From assembly GCF_900156425.1 (NCBI RefSeq), contig NZ_FTNO01000001.1, positions 620,001-684,000 on the forward strand: a stretch of DNA of 64,000 bases, given 5' to 3'. The position numbers were made by a program, and so were the translations under genes. The notes under the pieces were generated by a model that did no database searches, had not been told where the DNA came from, and worked only from the letters and a program-made list of their open reading frames with translations. Source of the stretch: Haladaptatus litoreus (lineage in GTDB: Archaea > Halobacteriota > Halobacteria > Halobacteriales > Haladaptataceae). Positions 1-7,498 of this stretch are shown piece by piece. Within the stretch, counting starts at the first letter, position 1; every line of letters starts with the position of its first letter.

Positions 1-442
1 AGCGAATTGCGACCTCGACGTTCTCTGCACCGGGGGAAACCAACGCCCGAACGACGCCAGCATCGGTTTCCACGAATCCGAACTCGCCATCGCGCTCTGT
101 GACGATTCCCGTGAGCACCGTTTCGTCTACCTCCGCCAGACCCGAGGATTCGGCGGTCACCCGGCGGAACTGCTGAAGCAGTCCGCGGGCGTCGTCCGTC
201 AAGGTGCTTCCGCCGCCGCGCGACCCGCCGCGAACGCGGCGAACCAGCGACCCGAACTCCGCTTCCAGTTCCACGATTCGCCGCTGTGCGTGCGCGTAAG
301 AGCGTCCGAGTTCGTTCGCGGCGGCGTTCAGCGATCCCTCGTCGTCGATTGTTCGGAGCAGTTGCGCGTCTCGTGCGTCAAAAGCAACATCTCCCGCGAC
401 GAGTTGCGCGTCGAACGTCGGCCGAGGTGCGTCGTTCGTCAT
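1..442 (-). CDS. ModE-like molybdate/tungstate-responsive regulator (partial, runs off left edge)
   Basis: Incomplete: 147 codons are visible from an ATG and there is no stop before the left edge. Residues ~22-90 form a LysR/ModE-type winged helix-turn-helix (seen: DEGSLNAAANELGRSYAHAQ, then a Gly/Arg-rich wing). The end of the visible part begins a TOBE/Mop-like oxyanion-binding domain (ETVLTGIVTERDGEFGFVET). In the ModE family such a protein binds molybdate or tungstate through the Mop domain and represses transporter genes. It is the last gene after tupA, tupB and tupC on the same strand, 25 bp beyond tupC, which fits an autoregulated oxyanion-uptake operon. Which oxyanion it senses is inference. 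Confidence 0.85.
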   Translation of the reverse strand, partial: MTNDAPRPTFDAQLVAGDVAFDARDAQLLRTIDDEGSLNAAANELGRSYAHAQRRIVELEAEFGSLVRRVRGGSRGGGSTLTDDARGLLQQFRRVTAESSGLAEVDETVLTGIVTERDGEFGFVETDAGVVRALVSPGAENVEVAIR

Positions 443-467
443 CCGTTTCGTCTTCCGATTTCGGCCG

Positions 468-1247
468 TCAGTACATCAGTTCTCCGGCGACGAACTTCCG
501 CGTTCGGTCGTCGTCCGGACTGTCGAACACCTGTTCGGGTGGGCCGGTTTCGATTACTGTTCCGTCGAGCAGGACGCCCACGCGGTCGGAAATCCGTTCG
601 GCTTGGTGCATATCGTGGGTCGCCACGACGACGCCGAGTCCCCGTCGTCTGGCGTCGGCGATTGCCTCCTCGATGACCGCCGTGTTTCGCGGGTCGAGAT
701 TCGAAGACGGTTCGTCCAACAGCAGAATTTCGGGGTCGGTTGCGAGCGCCCGCGCGAAGGCGACGCGTTGAGCTTCCCCGCCCGAAAGCGACAGCGCGTT
801 TTGGTCGATTTTGTCCACCAAGCCAACGGTTTCGAGTGCGTTCGTCACGTTCGAGCCGATTCCGTCCGGCACGCTTCGACCGCCGAGGGTTCGGGCGAGA
901 CTCGCCCGAACCCGTTTCGACCACGATTGGCGAACCCGGAGTCCGTAGGTTACGTTTTGCGCTACCGGCGCGTTGAACAGCGACGGTTCCTGAAACACCA
1001 TGCTGACCCGTCGGCGGACTTCCAGTCGGTCGTCCTCCGACAGTCGCCACACGTCCTCGTTTTGCCACTCGATGGTTCCTGAATCGGGCGGGTGGAACAT
1101 CCCGAGCAGGCGCAGAAGCGTCGTTTTTCCCGTTCCCGACGGGCCGACTATCGTGACGACGTCGCCGGGTTCTACCGAGAGCGACACGTCCGAAAGAACC
1201 GGTTCGCCGTCGAATCCGTGCGAGAGGTCGCTTGCGGTGAGCGTCAT
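468..1247 (-). CDS. tupC: Tungstate/molybdate ABC transporter ATP-binding protein TupC
   Basis: 259-residue ABC ATPase. Visible motifs are Walker A (GPSGTGKTT, residues ~36-44), the signature [15 protein letters not shown], Walker B ([12 protein letters not shown]) and the switch His (VATHD). It should energise the TupB permease on the cytoplasmic face. The ATG overlaps the end of tupB by 4 bases, so the two are probably translationally coupled. The specificity call comes from the TupA-type binding protein in the same operon; the ATPase alone could equally be named ModC or WtpC. It lacks the C-terminal TOBE domain of classical ModC, like short TupC proteins. Confidence 0.85.
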   Translation of the reverse strand: MTLTASDLSHGFDGEPVLSDVSLSVEPGDVVTIVGPSGTGKTTLLRLLGMFHPPDSGTIEWQNEDVWRLSEDDRLEVRRRVSMVFQEPSLFNAPVAQNVTYGLRVRQSWSKRVRASLARTLGGRSVPDGIGSNVTNALETVGLVDKIDQNALSLSGGEAQRVAFARALATDPEILLLDEPSSNLDPRNTAVIEEAIADARRRGLGVVVATHDMHQAERISDRVGVLLDGTVIETGPPEQVFDSPDDDRTRKFVAGELMY

Positions 1248-1948
1248 CGCTGAATCTCACCCCTGCCCCTGCTTCGACTCCGAACCCACGACCCGAGAAC
1301 GTTCACGAAGAGGACGAGGACGAGCAACATCGCACCGAGCACCAGTCCCGTCTCGTACTGTCCTTGTCGCGCTTCGACCGTAATCGCCGTCGTGAGCGTT
1401 CTGGTGTAGGACGTGCCGTCGCTGAAGACGATGTTTCCGCCGACGATGAGAATCGACCCGACTTCGCTGACGGCCCGACCGAATCCGGCGAGAATCGCGG
1501 TGACGATGCCGTAGCGCGCCTCCTTCACGACGAGGACGCCGATGTCCGTGTCGGTGCCGCCGAGCGTGAAGGCGGCGTCCCGCACGTCCTGTCCGACCGA
1601 TTCGATGGCGGAAAGGCTGATGCTCGTGATGACGGGCGTCGCCAGCACGAACTGCGAAGCTATCATCGCAGTTGGAGTGAAAACCAGCCCCAACTCGCCC
1701 AGCGGCCCCTGATTCGAGAGCGTCAGCAGGACGAGCAGGCCGACCACGACGCTCGGAAATCCCATCCCGGTGTTGATGACCGCAGTAACGATGCGCTTGC
1801 CCGGAAAGTCCGAAAAGCCGACAGCCAGCGCGATTGGCAGGCTGACCAGCGTCGAAATCGCCACGGCGGTCACGCTCACGTATAGTGAGACGACGGCGAT
1901 GCTCACGAAATACTGCCAGTCCGCGCCGGGGATGAGTTGTGCGAGCAT
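1244..1948 (-). CDS. tupB: Tungstate/molybdate ABC transporter permease TupB
   Basis: 234-residue inner-membrane permease with about five to six hydrophobic segments. The cytoplasmic coupling loop is recognisable in the EAA-like stretch around [19 protein letters not shown]. Small single-permease size is typical of TupB. It lies 37 bp downstream of tupA and overlaps tupC by 4 bases, so tupA-tupB-tupC reads as one operon. It would form a homodimeric channel for an oxyanion delivered by TupA. Tungstate rather than molybdate is inferred from TupA and is not provable from the permease. Confidence 0.85.
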   Translation of the reverse strand: MLAQLIPGADWQYFVSIAVVSLYVSVTAVAISTLVSLPIALAVGFSDFPGKRIVTAVINTGMGFPSVVVGLLVLLTLSNQGPLGELGLVFTPTAMIASQFVLATPVITSISLSAIESVGQDVRDAAFTLGGTDTDIGVLVVKEARYGIVTAILAGFGRAVSEVGSILIVGGNIVFSDGTSYTRTLTTAITVEARQGQYETGLVLGAMLLVLVLFVNVLGSWVRSRSRGRGEIQR

Positions 1949-1985
1949 GAGGACTGAAACGATGTGCGTTCGCTACCTGCCGGAT

Positions 1986-3014
1986 TCAGTAGTCCGCCGG
2001 AACGTTCTGCTCGACCCACGAGAGATATTCTTTATCCTCGCGCGAGAGGGATTGGGCCTGTTGGGCGGAGTAGCCCTGCGGGACGTACTGACCGAAGTTG
2101 GGTTGCTCCGACAGCGCGTTCGGGAAGAACAGTTGCGACCCGTTTGCCGTGTAGTTGTCGATGAGGTTCTGTGCCTTCGGACTGGTCAGATACCCGGCGT
2201 AGGCCATCGCGGCCTGATAGTTGGCGTTGTCGTGTTTCGCGGGGTTGACCGGAATCACGCCGTAGGGATTTTTCAAGATGACCGGCCCGTCTTTCAGCGG
2301 CCCCTGTACGTGAATCACGAGATTGATGTCGCTTTTCATCGAGAGGTACGTCCCGCGGTCGGCGAGCGTGTAGGCGCTCGACTGACTCGCCTGCGTGAGC
2401 GTATCGCCCATCCCTTTTCCGACTTCTCGGTACCATCTTCCGCTCGGTTCGACGCCAGCCTCCTCCCAGACGGCGAGTTCCTTCTTGTTCGTGCCCGAAT
2501 CGTCGCCGCGGGAGAGGAACGTCGCTTGCTGGTTTGCGATGGTCGAAAACGCCTTCGTCGCGCTCTTCATCCCGTTGACGCCCGCCGGGTCGTCCTGTGG
2601 CCCGACGATGACGAAGTCGTTGAACATCACGTCTCGGCGGTTGACGCCGTGGCCCGCCTGCAGGAACTCGTCTTCTGCCCCGCGTGCGTGAACGAGAATC
2701 ACGTCGGCGTCTCCGTCCTCCGCGGTTCGGATGCTCGCACCGGTTCCCTTCGAGAGCGTCTTGATGGTGACGCCGAAGGCCTCCTCGAACGGCGGATGAA
2801 GTTCGTCCAATAGGCCGGTGTCGTACGTGCTGGTCGTCGTGGCGAGGACGAGTTCGCCATTGCTGGGGGTTCCGTTTCCGGACGACCCTTGGTTCTGATT
2901 CTGACTCCCGTTCTGATTCTCGTTTTGATTTCCGAGCGACCCGGTACAGCCAGCCAGTCCGGCGAGGGCACCCACACCCACCGCTCGAACGAAGTTCCGT
3001 CGTTGTATCGGCAT
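1986..3014 (-). CDS. tupA: Tungstate-binding Tat lipoprotein TupA
   Basis: 342 residues from the ATG giving MPIQRRNFVRAVGV. An ATG nine codons earlier is also open, but a TATA-like CCTTATGG lies about 27 bp upstream of the chosen start, which fits a leaderless mRNA. The N-terminus is a Tat signal (RRNFVRA) with a lipobox ending LAGC, so the mature protein is anchored outside the cell. A Ser/Asn/Gln-rich linker follows. The oxyanion-binding TTTS motif (ATTTSTYDTGLLDEL) and GTGASIRTAEDGDADVILVH are characteristic of TupA/WtpA-type binding proteins. Tungstate supports tungsten or molybdenum cofactor enzymes. First gene of the operon. Confidence 0.88.
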   Translation of the reverse strand: MPIQRRNFVRAVGVGALAGLAGCTGSLGNQNENQNGSQNQNQGSSGNGTPSNGELVLATTTSTYDTGLLDELHPPFEEAFGVTIKTLSKGTGASIRTAEDGDADVILVHARGAEDEFLQAGHGVNRRDVMFNDFVIVGPQDDPAGVNGMKSATKAFSTIANQQATFLSRGDDSGTNKKELAVWEEAGVEPSGRWYREVGKGMGDTLTQASQSSAYTLADRGTYLSMKSDINLVIHVQGPLKDGPVILKNPYGVIPVNPAKHDNANYQAAMAYAGYLTSPKAQNLIDNYTANGSQLFFPNALSEQPNFGQYVPQGYSAQQAQSLSREDKEYLSWVEQNVPADY

Positions 3015-3036
3015 GGAAACAACGTTGTGTGAATGT

Positions 3037-3044
3037 TCCATAAG
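3037..3044 (-). promoter_or_regulatory. Putative TATA element of the tupABC operon
   Basis: On the minus strand CCTTATGG is centred about 27 bp upstream of the tupA ATG, the spacing expected for leaderless haloarchaeal transcripts. Just upstream (3060-3080) two overlapping dyads, GTAAC-N8-GTTAC and CCAGT-N4-ACTGG, could be an operator. Confidence 0.4.
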
Positions 3045-3059
3045 GATTTCGCCATTGGT

Positions 3060-3080
3060 GTAACTACCAGTGGTTACTGG
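3060..3080. promoter_or_regulatory. Overlapping dyad upstream of tupA, candidate operator
   Basis: GTAAC (3060-3064) pairs with GTTAC (3073-3077), and CCAGT (3067-3071) with ACTGG (3076-3080). The block sits just upstream of the TATA-like element of tupA, where haloarchaeal regulators often bind. A ModE-like protein encoded in the same operon is the obvious candidate ligand. No known ModE consensus was matched. Confidence 0.3.
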
Positions 3081-3109
3081 CTCGGTGGGAGCGTTTCGAG
3101 CTCTGAGCC

Positions 3110-3137
3110 GGAATCCGCCGTCGTGACGGCGGATTCC
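3110..3137 (-). terminator. 12-bp hairpin after the M48 protease gene
   Basis: GGAATCCGCCGT and ACGGCGGATTCC form a perfect 12-bp stem with a 4-base loop. It lies 46 bp beyond the stop of the M48 peptidase gene and before the tupA promoter, so a terminator or 3'-end stabiliser is likely. No U-run follows on the minus strand. Confidence 0.5.
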
Positions 3138-3182
3138 ATAGAATCAATCGTCGCTCTCCTTACGTCGATGGTCCGAAATTGG

Positions 3183-4217
3183 TTACGGACTGTCGCCCGG
3201 TTTCGAAGGTTCTCCGTCCAATCTGCGTTCCACGTCTTGTAGTTTTTCGAGTCGCACTTTCAGCGATGGATGCGTCTCTAACCATCCGGAATCGGCCGAC
3301 CGAAAGTCGGCCGATTCCACATCAGTCGCAACCGAGAGCGGGACGATGGCGCGCTCCGGCGGCATGTCGTAGGCGTCCCGCAGGTCGGTCGGCGGTTTCG
3401 TCGCCGTCGCGTCGTACAGTTTTCGGAGCGCGCCTGCCAGTGCGCTCGGATTTCTGGTAATCCGCACTGCTCCGCGGTCGGCGGCCAATTCCCGATACCG
3501 CGAGAGCAAGGCGAGAAGCATGCGACCGACGACGCTGAAAACCGTCGAGAGGGCGAACAGGAGCGCGTAGAAGATTTCGACGAGCGGGTGACTGCGATGG
3601 TCGCTCCTGTGGCTTGCGTTTTTCGCCCAGTGTTCGTCGGCGTGTTTCCGAATCCGCCACGCGATTCGCATGGGAATGGAGGCAACGCTGACGACGAGGA
3701 AGTCGCGGTGTCGGATGTGTGCGCATTCGTGGGCGAGAACCGCTTCGAGTTCGTCGTCGTCCAGCGTGTCGAGGAGCGCGGAGGTGAGAACGATGGTCGC
3801 GTTTTCGGGCGACCGACCCGTCGTGTACGCCGTCGGGAGATTCGACTCGCGGCACTCGATGGCCGGTCGTGGAACCGAAAGTTGGTTTGCGAGTTTCGTC
3901 GTTCTCGCTTTCACCGAGTCGGGAACCGCTATCGGTTCCCCCGATTTCGACTCGGCAGGGTCGTTCTGCGGGAAATCCGTCAGTTCGTTGCTAGCGTACT
4001 TTTCGATGGCGTAGAAGCCGAGAACACCCATCACGGTGGTCAGTGCGCCGATTTCCAGCACCGAGTGAGGTGTCGTTCCCGTCACCCACGCGACGAGACG
4101 CGCGGTTTGCGTGGCGAGGAGCCACACCGTCACCGGAAGGGCAACCGCGAATCCGGCGACGAGCAACACCGTCAGCACCATCCGTGCCTGCAATCCTCTG
4201 TCGGGTTCCCACTCCAT
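3183..4217 (-). CDS. M48-family membrane metalloprotease (HtpX-like)
   Basis: 344 residues. The N-terminal third has two hydrophobic segments (residues ~12-38 and ~50-70). The zinc-protease motif HECAH lies in LEAVLAHECAHIRHRDFLVV (near residue 165), and a second Glu-containing motif (SRYRELAADRGAVRIT) supplies the third zinc ligand. This is the HtpX/Ste24 type, an integral-membrane endopeptidase with its active site on the cytoplasmic face, involved in membrane-protein quality control. A TATA-like TTTATATT about 24 bp upstream of the ATG suggests a leaderless mRNA. It is divergent from the SOUL gene and followed by a strong hairpin, so probably monocistronic. Confidence 0.9.
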   Translation of the reverse strand: MEWEPDRGLQARMVLTVLLVAGFAVALPVTVWLLATQTARLVAWVTGTTPHSVLEIGALTTVMGVLGFYAIEKYASNELTDFPQNDPAESKSGEPIAVPDSVKARTTKLANQLSVPRPAIECRESNLPTAYTTGRSPENATIVLTSALLDTLDDDELEAVLAHECAHIRHRDFLVVSVASIPMRIAWRIRKHADEHWAKNASHRSDHRSHPLVEIFYALLFALSTVFSVVGRMLLALLSRYRELAADRGAVRITRNPSALAGALRKLYDATATKPPTDLRDAYDMPPERAIVPLSVATDVESADFRSADSGWLETHPSLKVRLEKLQDVERRLDGEPSKPGDSP

Positions 4218-4236
4218 ATCCCCGCAGTTGAATTCG

Positions 4237-4246
4237 AAATATAAAG
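4237..4246 (-). promoter_or_regulatory. TATA box of the M48 protease gene
   Basis: On the minus strand CTTTATATTT lies centred about 24-25 bp upstream of the ATG, within a locally A/T-rich patch. Spacing fits a leaderless transcript. Confidence 0.5.
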
Positions 4247-4329
4247 AAAATTGTTACCGATTGCTGAAATAGTCGCTATCCAACTGGAAGGGGAGTAGCT
4301 ACTTGCTTCCTCCTGACGTATGGTATTTT

Positions 4330-4959
4330 ATGCCACGAACAGCCAGTACGCCTGCCAAACTCGCGGTCGGCACTCTCGCCGCACTCGGAATCGCGTGGGT
4401 CGGATGGGGTGTCTACATCAAACGAACGACCGAGCGGGTTCCGTACACGACTGCACTCACCCTGAACGGCGTCGAGATTCGGCGGTATCCGGATACGGTC
4501 GTTGCCCGAACCACCGCCGATGATGGAGAGGAAGCGTTCCGGCGACTATTCGAGTACATCGACGGCGGAAATCAGTCGCAGGAAGATATCCCGATGACCG
4601 CGCCGGTCACCACCGAACCCGATAAAATTGCCATGACTGCTCCGGTTGCAACCGAGCAGTCTGCGGACGGCGTCCGGATGGCGTTTTTCCTCCCCGGCGA
4701 ATACACCGCCGAGGGCGCGCCGAAACCGGAAACCGACGAGGTGACCATCGAGCACGTCGGCGCGCGGACGCTCGCGGTTCGCCCATTTTCGTGGTACGCT
4801 ACCAGCGGCCGGGTCGAACGGAATCAGCGGCGACTGTTCGATACCCTCGCCGCGCACGACTTGACGCCGATGGGCGACCCGTCTTTGCTTCGCTACGACG
4901 CGCCGTGGACGCCGCCGTTCATGCGTCGGAACGAAATTGCGGTGGAGTTGGCCGAGTAA
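4330..4959 (+). CDS. SOUL-family haem-binding protein
   Basis: 209 residues from the ATG giving MPRTASTPAKLAV; an in-frame ATG nine codons upstream is less likely because it adds a poor N-terminus. One hydrophobic segment (residues ~10-30) should anchor it in the membrane or act as a signal. The rest is a SOUL/HBP fold: YTTALTLNGVEIRRYPDTVV, then two IPMTAPV / IAMTAPV repeats and the C-terminal PWTPPFMRRNEIAVEL, all typical of the family. SOUL proteins bind haem or tetrapyrroles; the archaeal role is unknown. It is followed 46 bp later by a flavoprotein with its own TATA element. Confidence 0.88.
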   Translation: MPRTASTPAKLAVGTLAALGIAWVGWGVYIKRTTERVPYTTALTLNGVEIRRYPDTVVARTTADDGEEAFRRLFEYIDGGNQSQEDIPMTAPVTTEPDKIAMTAPVATEQSADGVRMAFFLPGEYTAEGAPKPETDEVTIEHVGARTLAVRPFSWYATSGRVERNQRRLFDTLAAHDLTPMGDPSLLRYDAPWTPPFMRRNEIAVELAE

Positions 4960-4974
4960 CTGTTCCTCGGCCAA

Positions 4975-4983
4975 CCTTTATTC
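4975..4983 (+). promoter_or_regulatory. TATA element before the geranylgeranyl-reductase-family gene
   Basis: CCTTTATTC is centred about 26 bp upstream of the ATG at 5006, matching leaderless promoter spacing. It supports that ATG over earlier in-frame codons. Confidence 0.45.
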
Positions 4984-5005
4984 ACGTCGTCGTGAACGCG
5001 TTGCT

Positions 5006-6208
5006 ATGCAGTGCGACTACGATTGCATCGTCGTCGGTGGGGGGCCGGCAGGACTCCAATTTGCGCGGGAAATCGTTTCTCGCTCGAACTTCTCGGTCGC
5101 CGTTCTGGAACGAAACGGCGACCTCCGCGACAACGACAAATCCACGGGTGGGACGTTCGGGGAAGTCATCGACGGGTACGACATTCCCCACGAAGTCGTC
5201 ATGGGCGACCCCGACACCATCACCTTCGAAGGGCCGACGGAGCACAGTCGGCTCGACATCGAGGGCTACGTCCTCGATTTTCCCGGCTTACTGGAATTTT
5301 TGGGAGCCGACGCAAAATCCCGCGGGGCCGACGTCTACACCGGAACGACCGTCACGGAACCGATTGTCGAGAGGGGAGCGATTCGCGGCGTCCGGTACCG
5401 AAACTCCGACGGCAGTGGTGACCTCCGTGGACGGATAACCGTCGATGCGAGTGGGCCGAGTGCAGTCATCACGTCCGAGTTGGGGTTCTTCGATACGGAC
5501 GCCGCACGGCGCGGAATCGGCCTCGAATACGAAATCGAGGGGGAGTACGAAACCGAGGACACAATGCTGTTCGCGTTCGACCACCGACTCGCACCGGGGG
5601 GCTACGCGTGGACGTTTCCGGCGGGTGAAGACGTGTACAAGGCGGGCGTCTGCTGGGTGGACAAGTACCACGCTACCCGCGGAACCGGGGATTCGATTCA
5701 CGAGTACGCCGAACGATGGGTACGCGACGACCCGCGCTGGCACGTCGAGGAAATCAGGGCGAAACACGCGGGCGAGGGCGTCTGGAACGACTCGACAAAT
5801 CAGCGGGCCACCGACGGTTTCATGGCTATCGGGGATGCGGCGTCGAGCATCAATCCCCTGTTCGGCGAAGGTATTCGACCGGGACTGGCCTCGGCGAAGA
5901 TGGCCGCCACTGTTGCCCGAAACGCGCTGTCGGCAGACGACGTTTCCGCAGGGCGATTACGGACGTACGAACGCCGATGGAACGAGACGAGAGGGAAAAA
6001 GTGGCGACTCCAACGACTCCTGAGCGACCTGCTCTACGATTTCAGCGGGAGCCAGCAGGATTCGTTCGTGAGGCGGGCCGGGAACCTCTCGGCGACCAAG
6101 GCGGAACGACTGCGACGATACGACCTCGGCCTGTTCGAATTGGTGAAACTGTACCCGTTTCGGCTGAAGGACGTGGAAAAAATGCCCGAGTTAGTTCGGC
6201 AGTTGTAG
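5006..6208 (+). CDS. Geranylgeranyl reductase family FAD-dependent oxidoreductase
   Basis: 400 residues. The N-terminal Rossmann motif CIVVGGGPAGLQFAREI (from residue ~7) binds FAD. The second FAD-contact motif, GDAASSINPLFGEGIRPGLA (around residue 280), is the GD motif of this family. In archaea such enzymes saturate geranylgeranyl chains of membrane lipids or of quinones; related flavoproteins include halogenases. The chosen ATG is preceded by a TATA element at leaderless spacing. It converges on a DCC thiol oxidoreductase gene. Exact substrate is not determinable; a lipid or isoprenoid substrate is inferred. Confidence 0.85.
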   Translation: MQCDYDCIVVGGGPAGLQFAREIVSRSNFSVAVLERNGDLRDNDKSTGGTFGEVIDGYDIPHEVVMGDPDTITFEGPTEHSRLDIEGYVLDFPGLLEFLGADAKSRGADVYTGTTVTEPIVERGAIRGVRYRNSDGSGDLRGRITVDASGPSAVITSELGFFDTDAARRGIGLEYEIEGEYETEDTMLFAFDHRLAPGGYAWTFPAGEDVYKAGVCWVDKYHATRGTGDSIHEYAERWVRDDPRWHVEEIRAKHAGEGVWNDSTNQRATDGFMAIGDAASSINPLFGEGIRPGLASAKMAATVARNALSADDVSAGRLRTYERRWNETRGKKWRLQRLLSDLLYDFSGSQQDSFVRRAGNLSATKAERLRRYDLGLFELVKLYPFRLKDVEKMPELVRQL

Positions 6209-6274
6209 GTCGGTACCGCAGTAGTATTTCGGCTGTTGCGCGACGTTCAGACGAACCCTTGCCGAGTGAGGCGG

Positions 6275-6736
6275 CTACGACGTATCGAGCGCGCGCTCTG
6301 CGAACCGCTCGCGGATTTCGGGTTCCGGAATCGGACATTCGTCTTTCTTTCCAAACAGCCGATAGCGATGTTCCGCGACGAATGTATACGCCGGGTCGCG
6401 CAGTCGTTCGGGAAGATAGACGAGCGGATAGAGTAGCGGCCACGGGCCGTCCAGTCGGCGACAGACCCGGAGCACCGCGGTGGAACGAGTGTAGTAGTCG
6501 TCGCCCTCCACGAGGACGAACGAGTCGAAATCCTCGGTCGGAAGGTCGAATCGGGAGAGGAGTTCCTGCCCGATGTCGGACTGGAGGGGGGCGAATCGAA
6601 AGGTTCCGGACTCATCGAATCGAACGGCAAATCGGACGGCTGCGTTGCAGAGGTTACAGACGCCGTCGAAGAGAAGAACCGGATTGTCGAGGTTGTCGGC
6701 GACTTCGGCAGGGCTGGGGTCGTCTGGCCTCGTCAT
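6275..6736 (-). CDS. DCC-family thiol-disulfide oxidoreductase (DUF393)
   Basis: 153 residues from ATG (MTRPDDPSPAEV). The family-defining motif is present as VLLFDGVCNLCNAAVRFAV near residue 20, giving the two redox cysteines spaced CxxC. The rest (FRFAPLQSDIGQELLSRF, STAVLRVCRRLDGPW) matches DUF393. These small proteins are predicted thioredoxin-like redox enzymes with no established partner. It is transcribed toward the flavoprotein gene, and the deaminase gene behind it points the same way 116 bp upstream. Confidence 0.9.
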   Translation of the reverse strand: MTRPDDPSPAEVADNLDNPVLLFDGVCNLCNAAVRFAVRFDESGTFRFAPLQSDIGQELLSRFDLPTEDFDSFVLVEGDDYYTRSTAVLRVCRRLDGPWPLLYPLVYLPERLRDPAYTFVAEHRYRLFGKKDECPIPEPEIRERFAERALDTS

Positions 6737-6852
6737 GTTCGAATCTACGAACTCGCGGGGGATAAGCGCACGGAGTGGAGGAGACGGTGGAGTGCAAACT
6801 CGGAACCGGAATACGCCGGATTCCGGTTCCGAACATGCTTTCCACACCTGCC

Positions 6853-7317
6853 TCACCGAAAGTCGCGGTGGAGCGCCAGTCCGTCCGCTTCGAGGATGCC
6901 ACCGACGACGTCGATGTCACACGCTTTTCGCTCAAAAATCTCGTCACACGGAACGCCCGGCGCGCCACCGAACTCCTCGGCGGCGCGCTTGCCCGAGACG
7001 CTGTAGACGACCGCCCCGAGTCCGGCAATAGCGATTCCGCCCGCACACATCGGACAGGGTTCCGTACTGGTGTACATCACCGTCTCTTTGCACGCTTCGG
7101 GGGACAGTTCCCGTTCCGCTCTGCGCGCCAGCGTGAGTTCTGGGTGGAGCGCGAGGTCGTCGTCGGTGTTCTCGCGGTTCGTCTCCTCCATGATGATTTC
7201 GTCGTTTCGGACGAGAATCGACCCGTAGGGGCCGTCACCGCGCTCGCCTGCTTCGCGGGCGAGCGCGATTGCGCGTTGGACGTATTTTCCGTGGTCGAGG
7301 GAATCGAGGTCGGGCAT
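6853..7317 (-). CDS. Nucleoside/cytosine-type deaminase
   Basis: 154 residues of the cytidine/deoxycytidylate deaminase superfamily. PCPMC (in YTSTEPCPMCAGGIAIAGL, about residue 86) gives two zinc-binding cysteines. The first zinc motif is LHPELTLAR in place of the usual HAE, keeping the ligand His and catalytic Glu. The layout is closest to guanine deaminase or tRNA-type adenosine deaminases; substrate is not resolvable. It probably hydrolytically deaminates a purine or pyrimidine base. It is divergent from the CBS-domain membrane protein. Confidence 0.88.
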   Translation of the reverse strand: MPDLDSLDHGKYVQRAIALAREAGERGDGPYGSILVRNDEIIMEETNRENTDDDLALHPELTLARRAERELSPEACKETVMYTSTEPCPMCAGGIAIAGLGAVVYSVSGKRAAEEFGGAPGVPCDEIFERKACDIDVVGGILEADGLALHRDFR

Positions 7318-7485
7318 CGTTTAGAGAAAGGGTGGCGGGAGAAAGATAGGTTGTGGTGGCGGAACGTCGTTCGTCCCGTAACCGGCGCTACCGTTTTGCG
7401 ATTTCGGCGACTACAGTGTGTATGGCCCATCTCCTCCATCGAAGTCCCGATTTCTCACTTCTCCTCGAACCGTTTCCGACCGACG

Positions 7486-7493
7486 AAGGAGGT
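7486..7493 (+). promoter_or_regulatory. Strong Shine-Dalgarno before the CBS-domain protein
   Basis: AAGGAGGT lies 5 bases before the ATG at 7499. Such a full SD is uncommon in this window and fixes the start of a gene whose frame is open 27 codons further upstream. It implies a transcript with a 5' UTR. Confidence 0.7.
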
Positions 7494-7498
7494 ATCCA

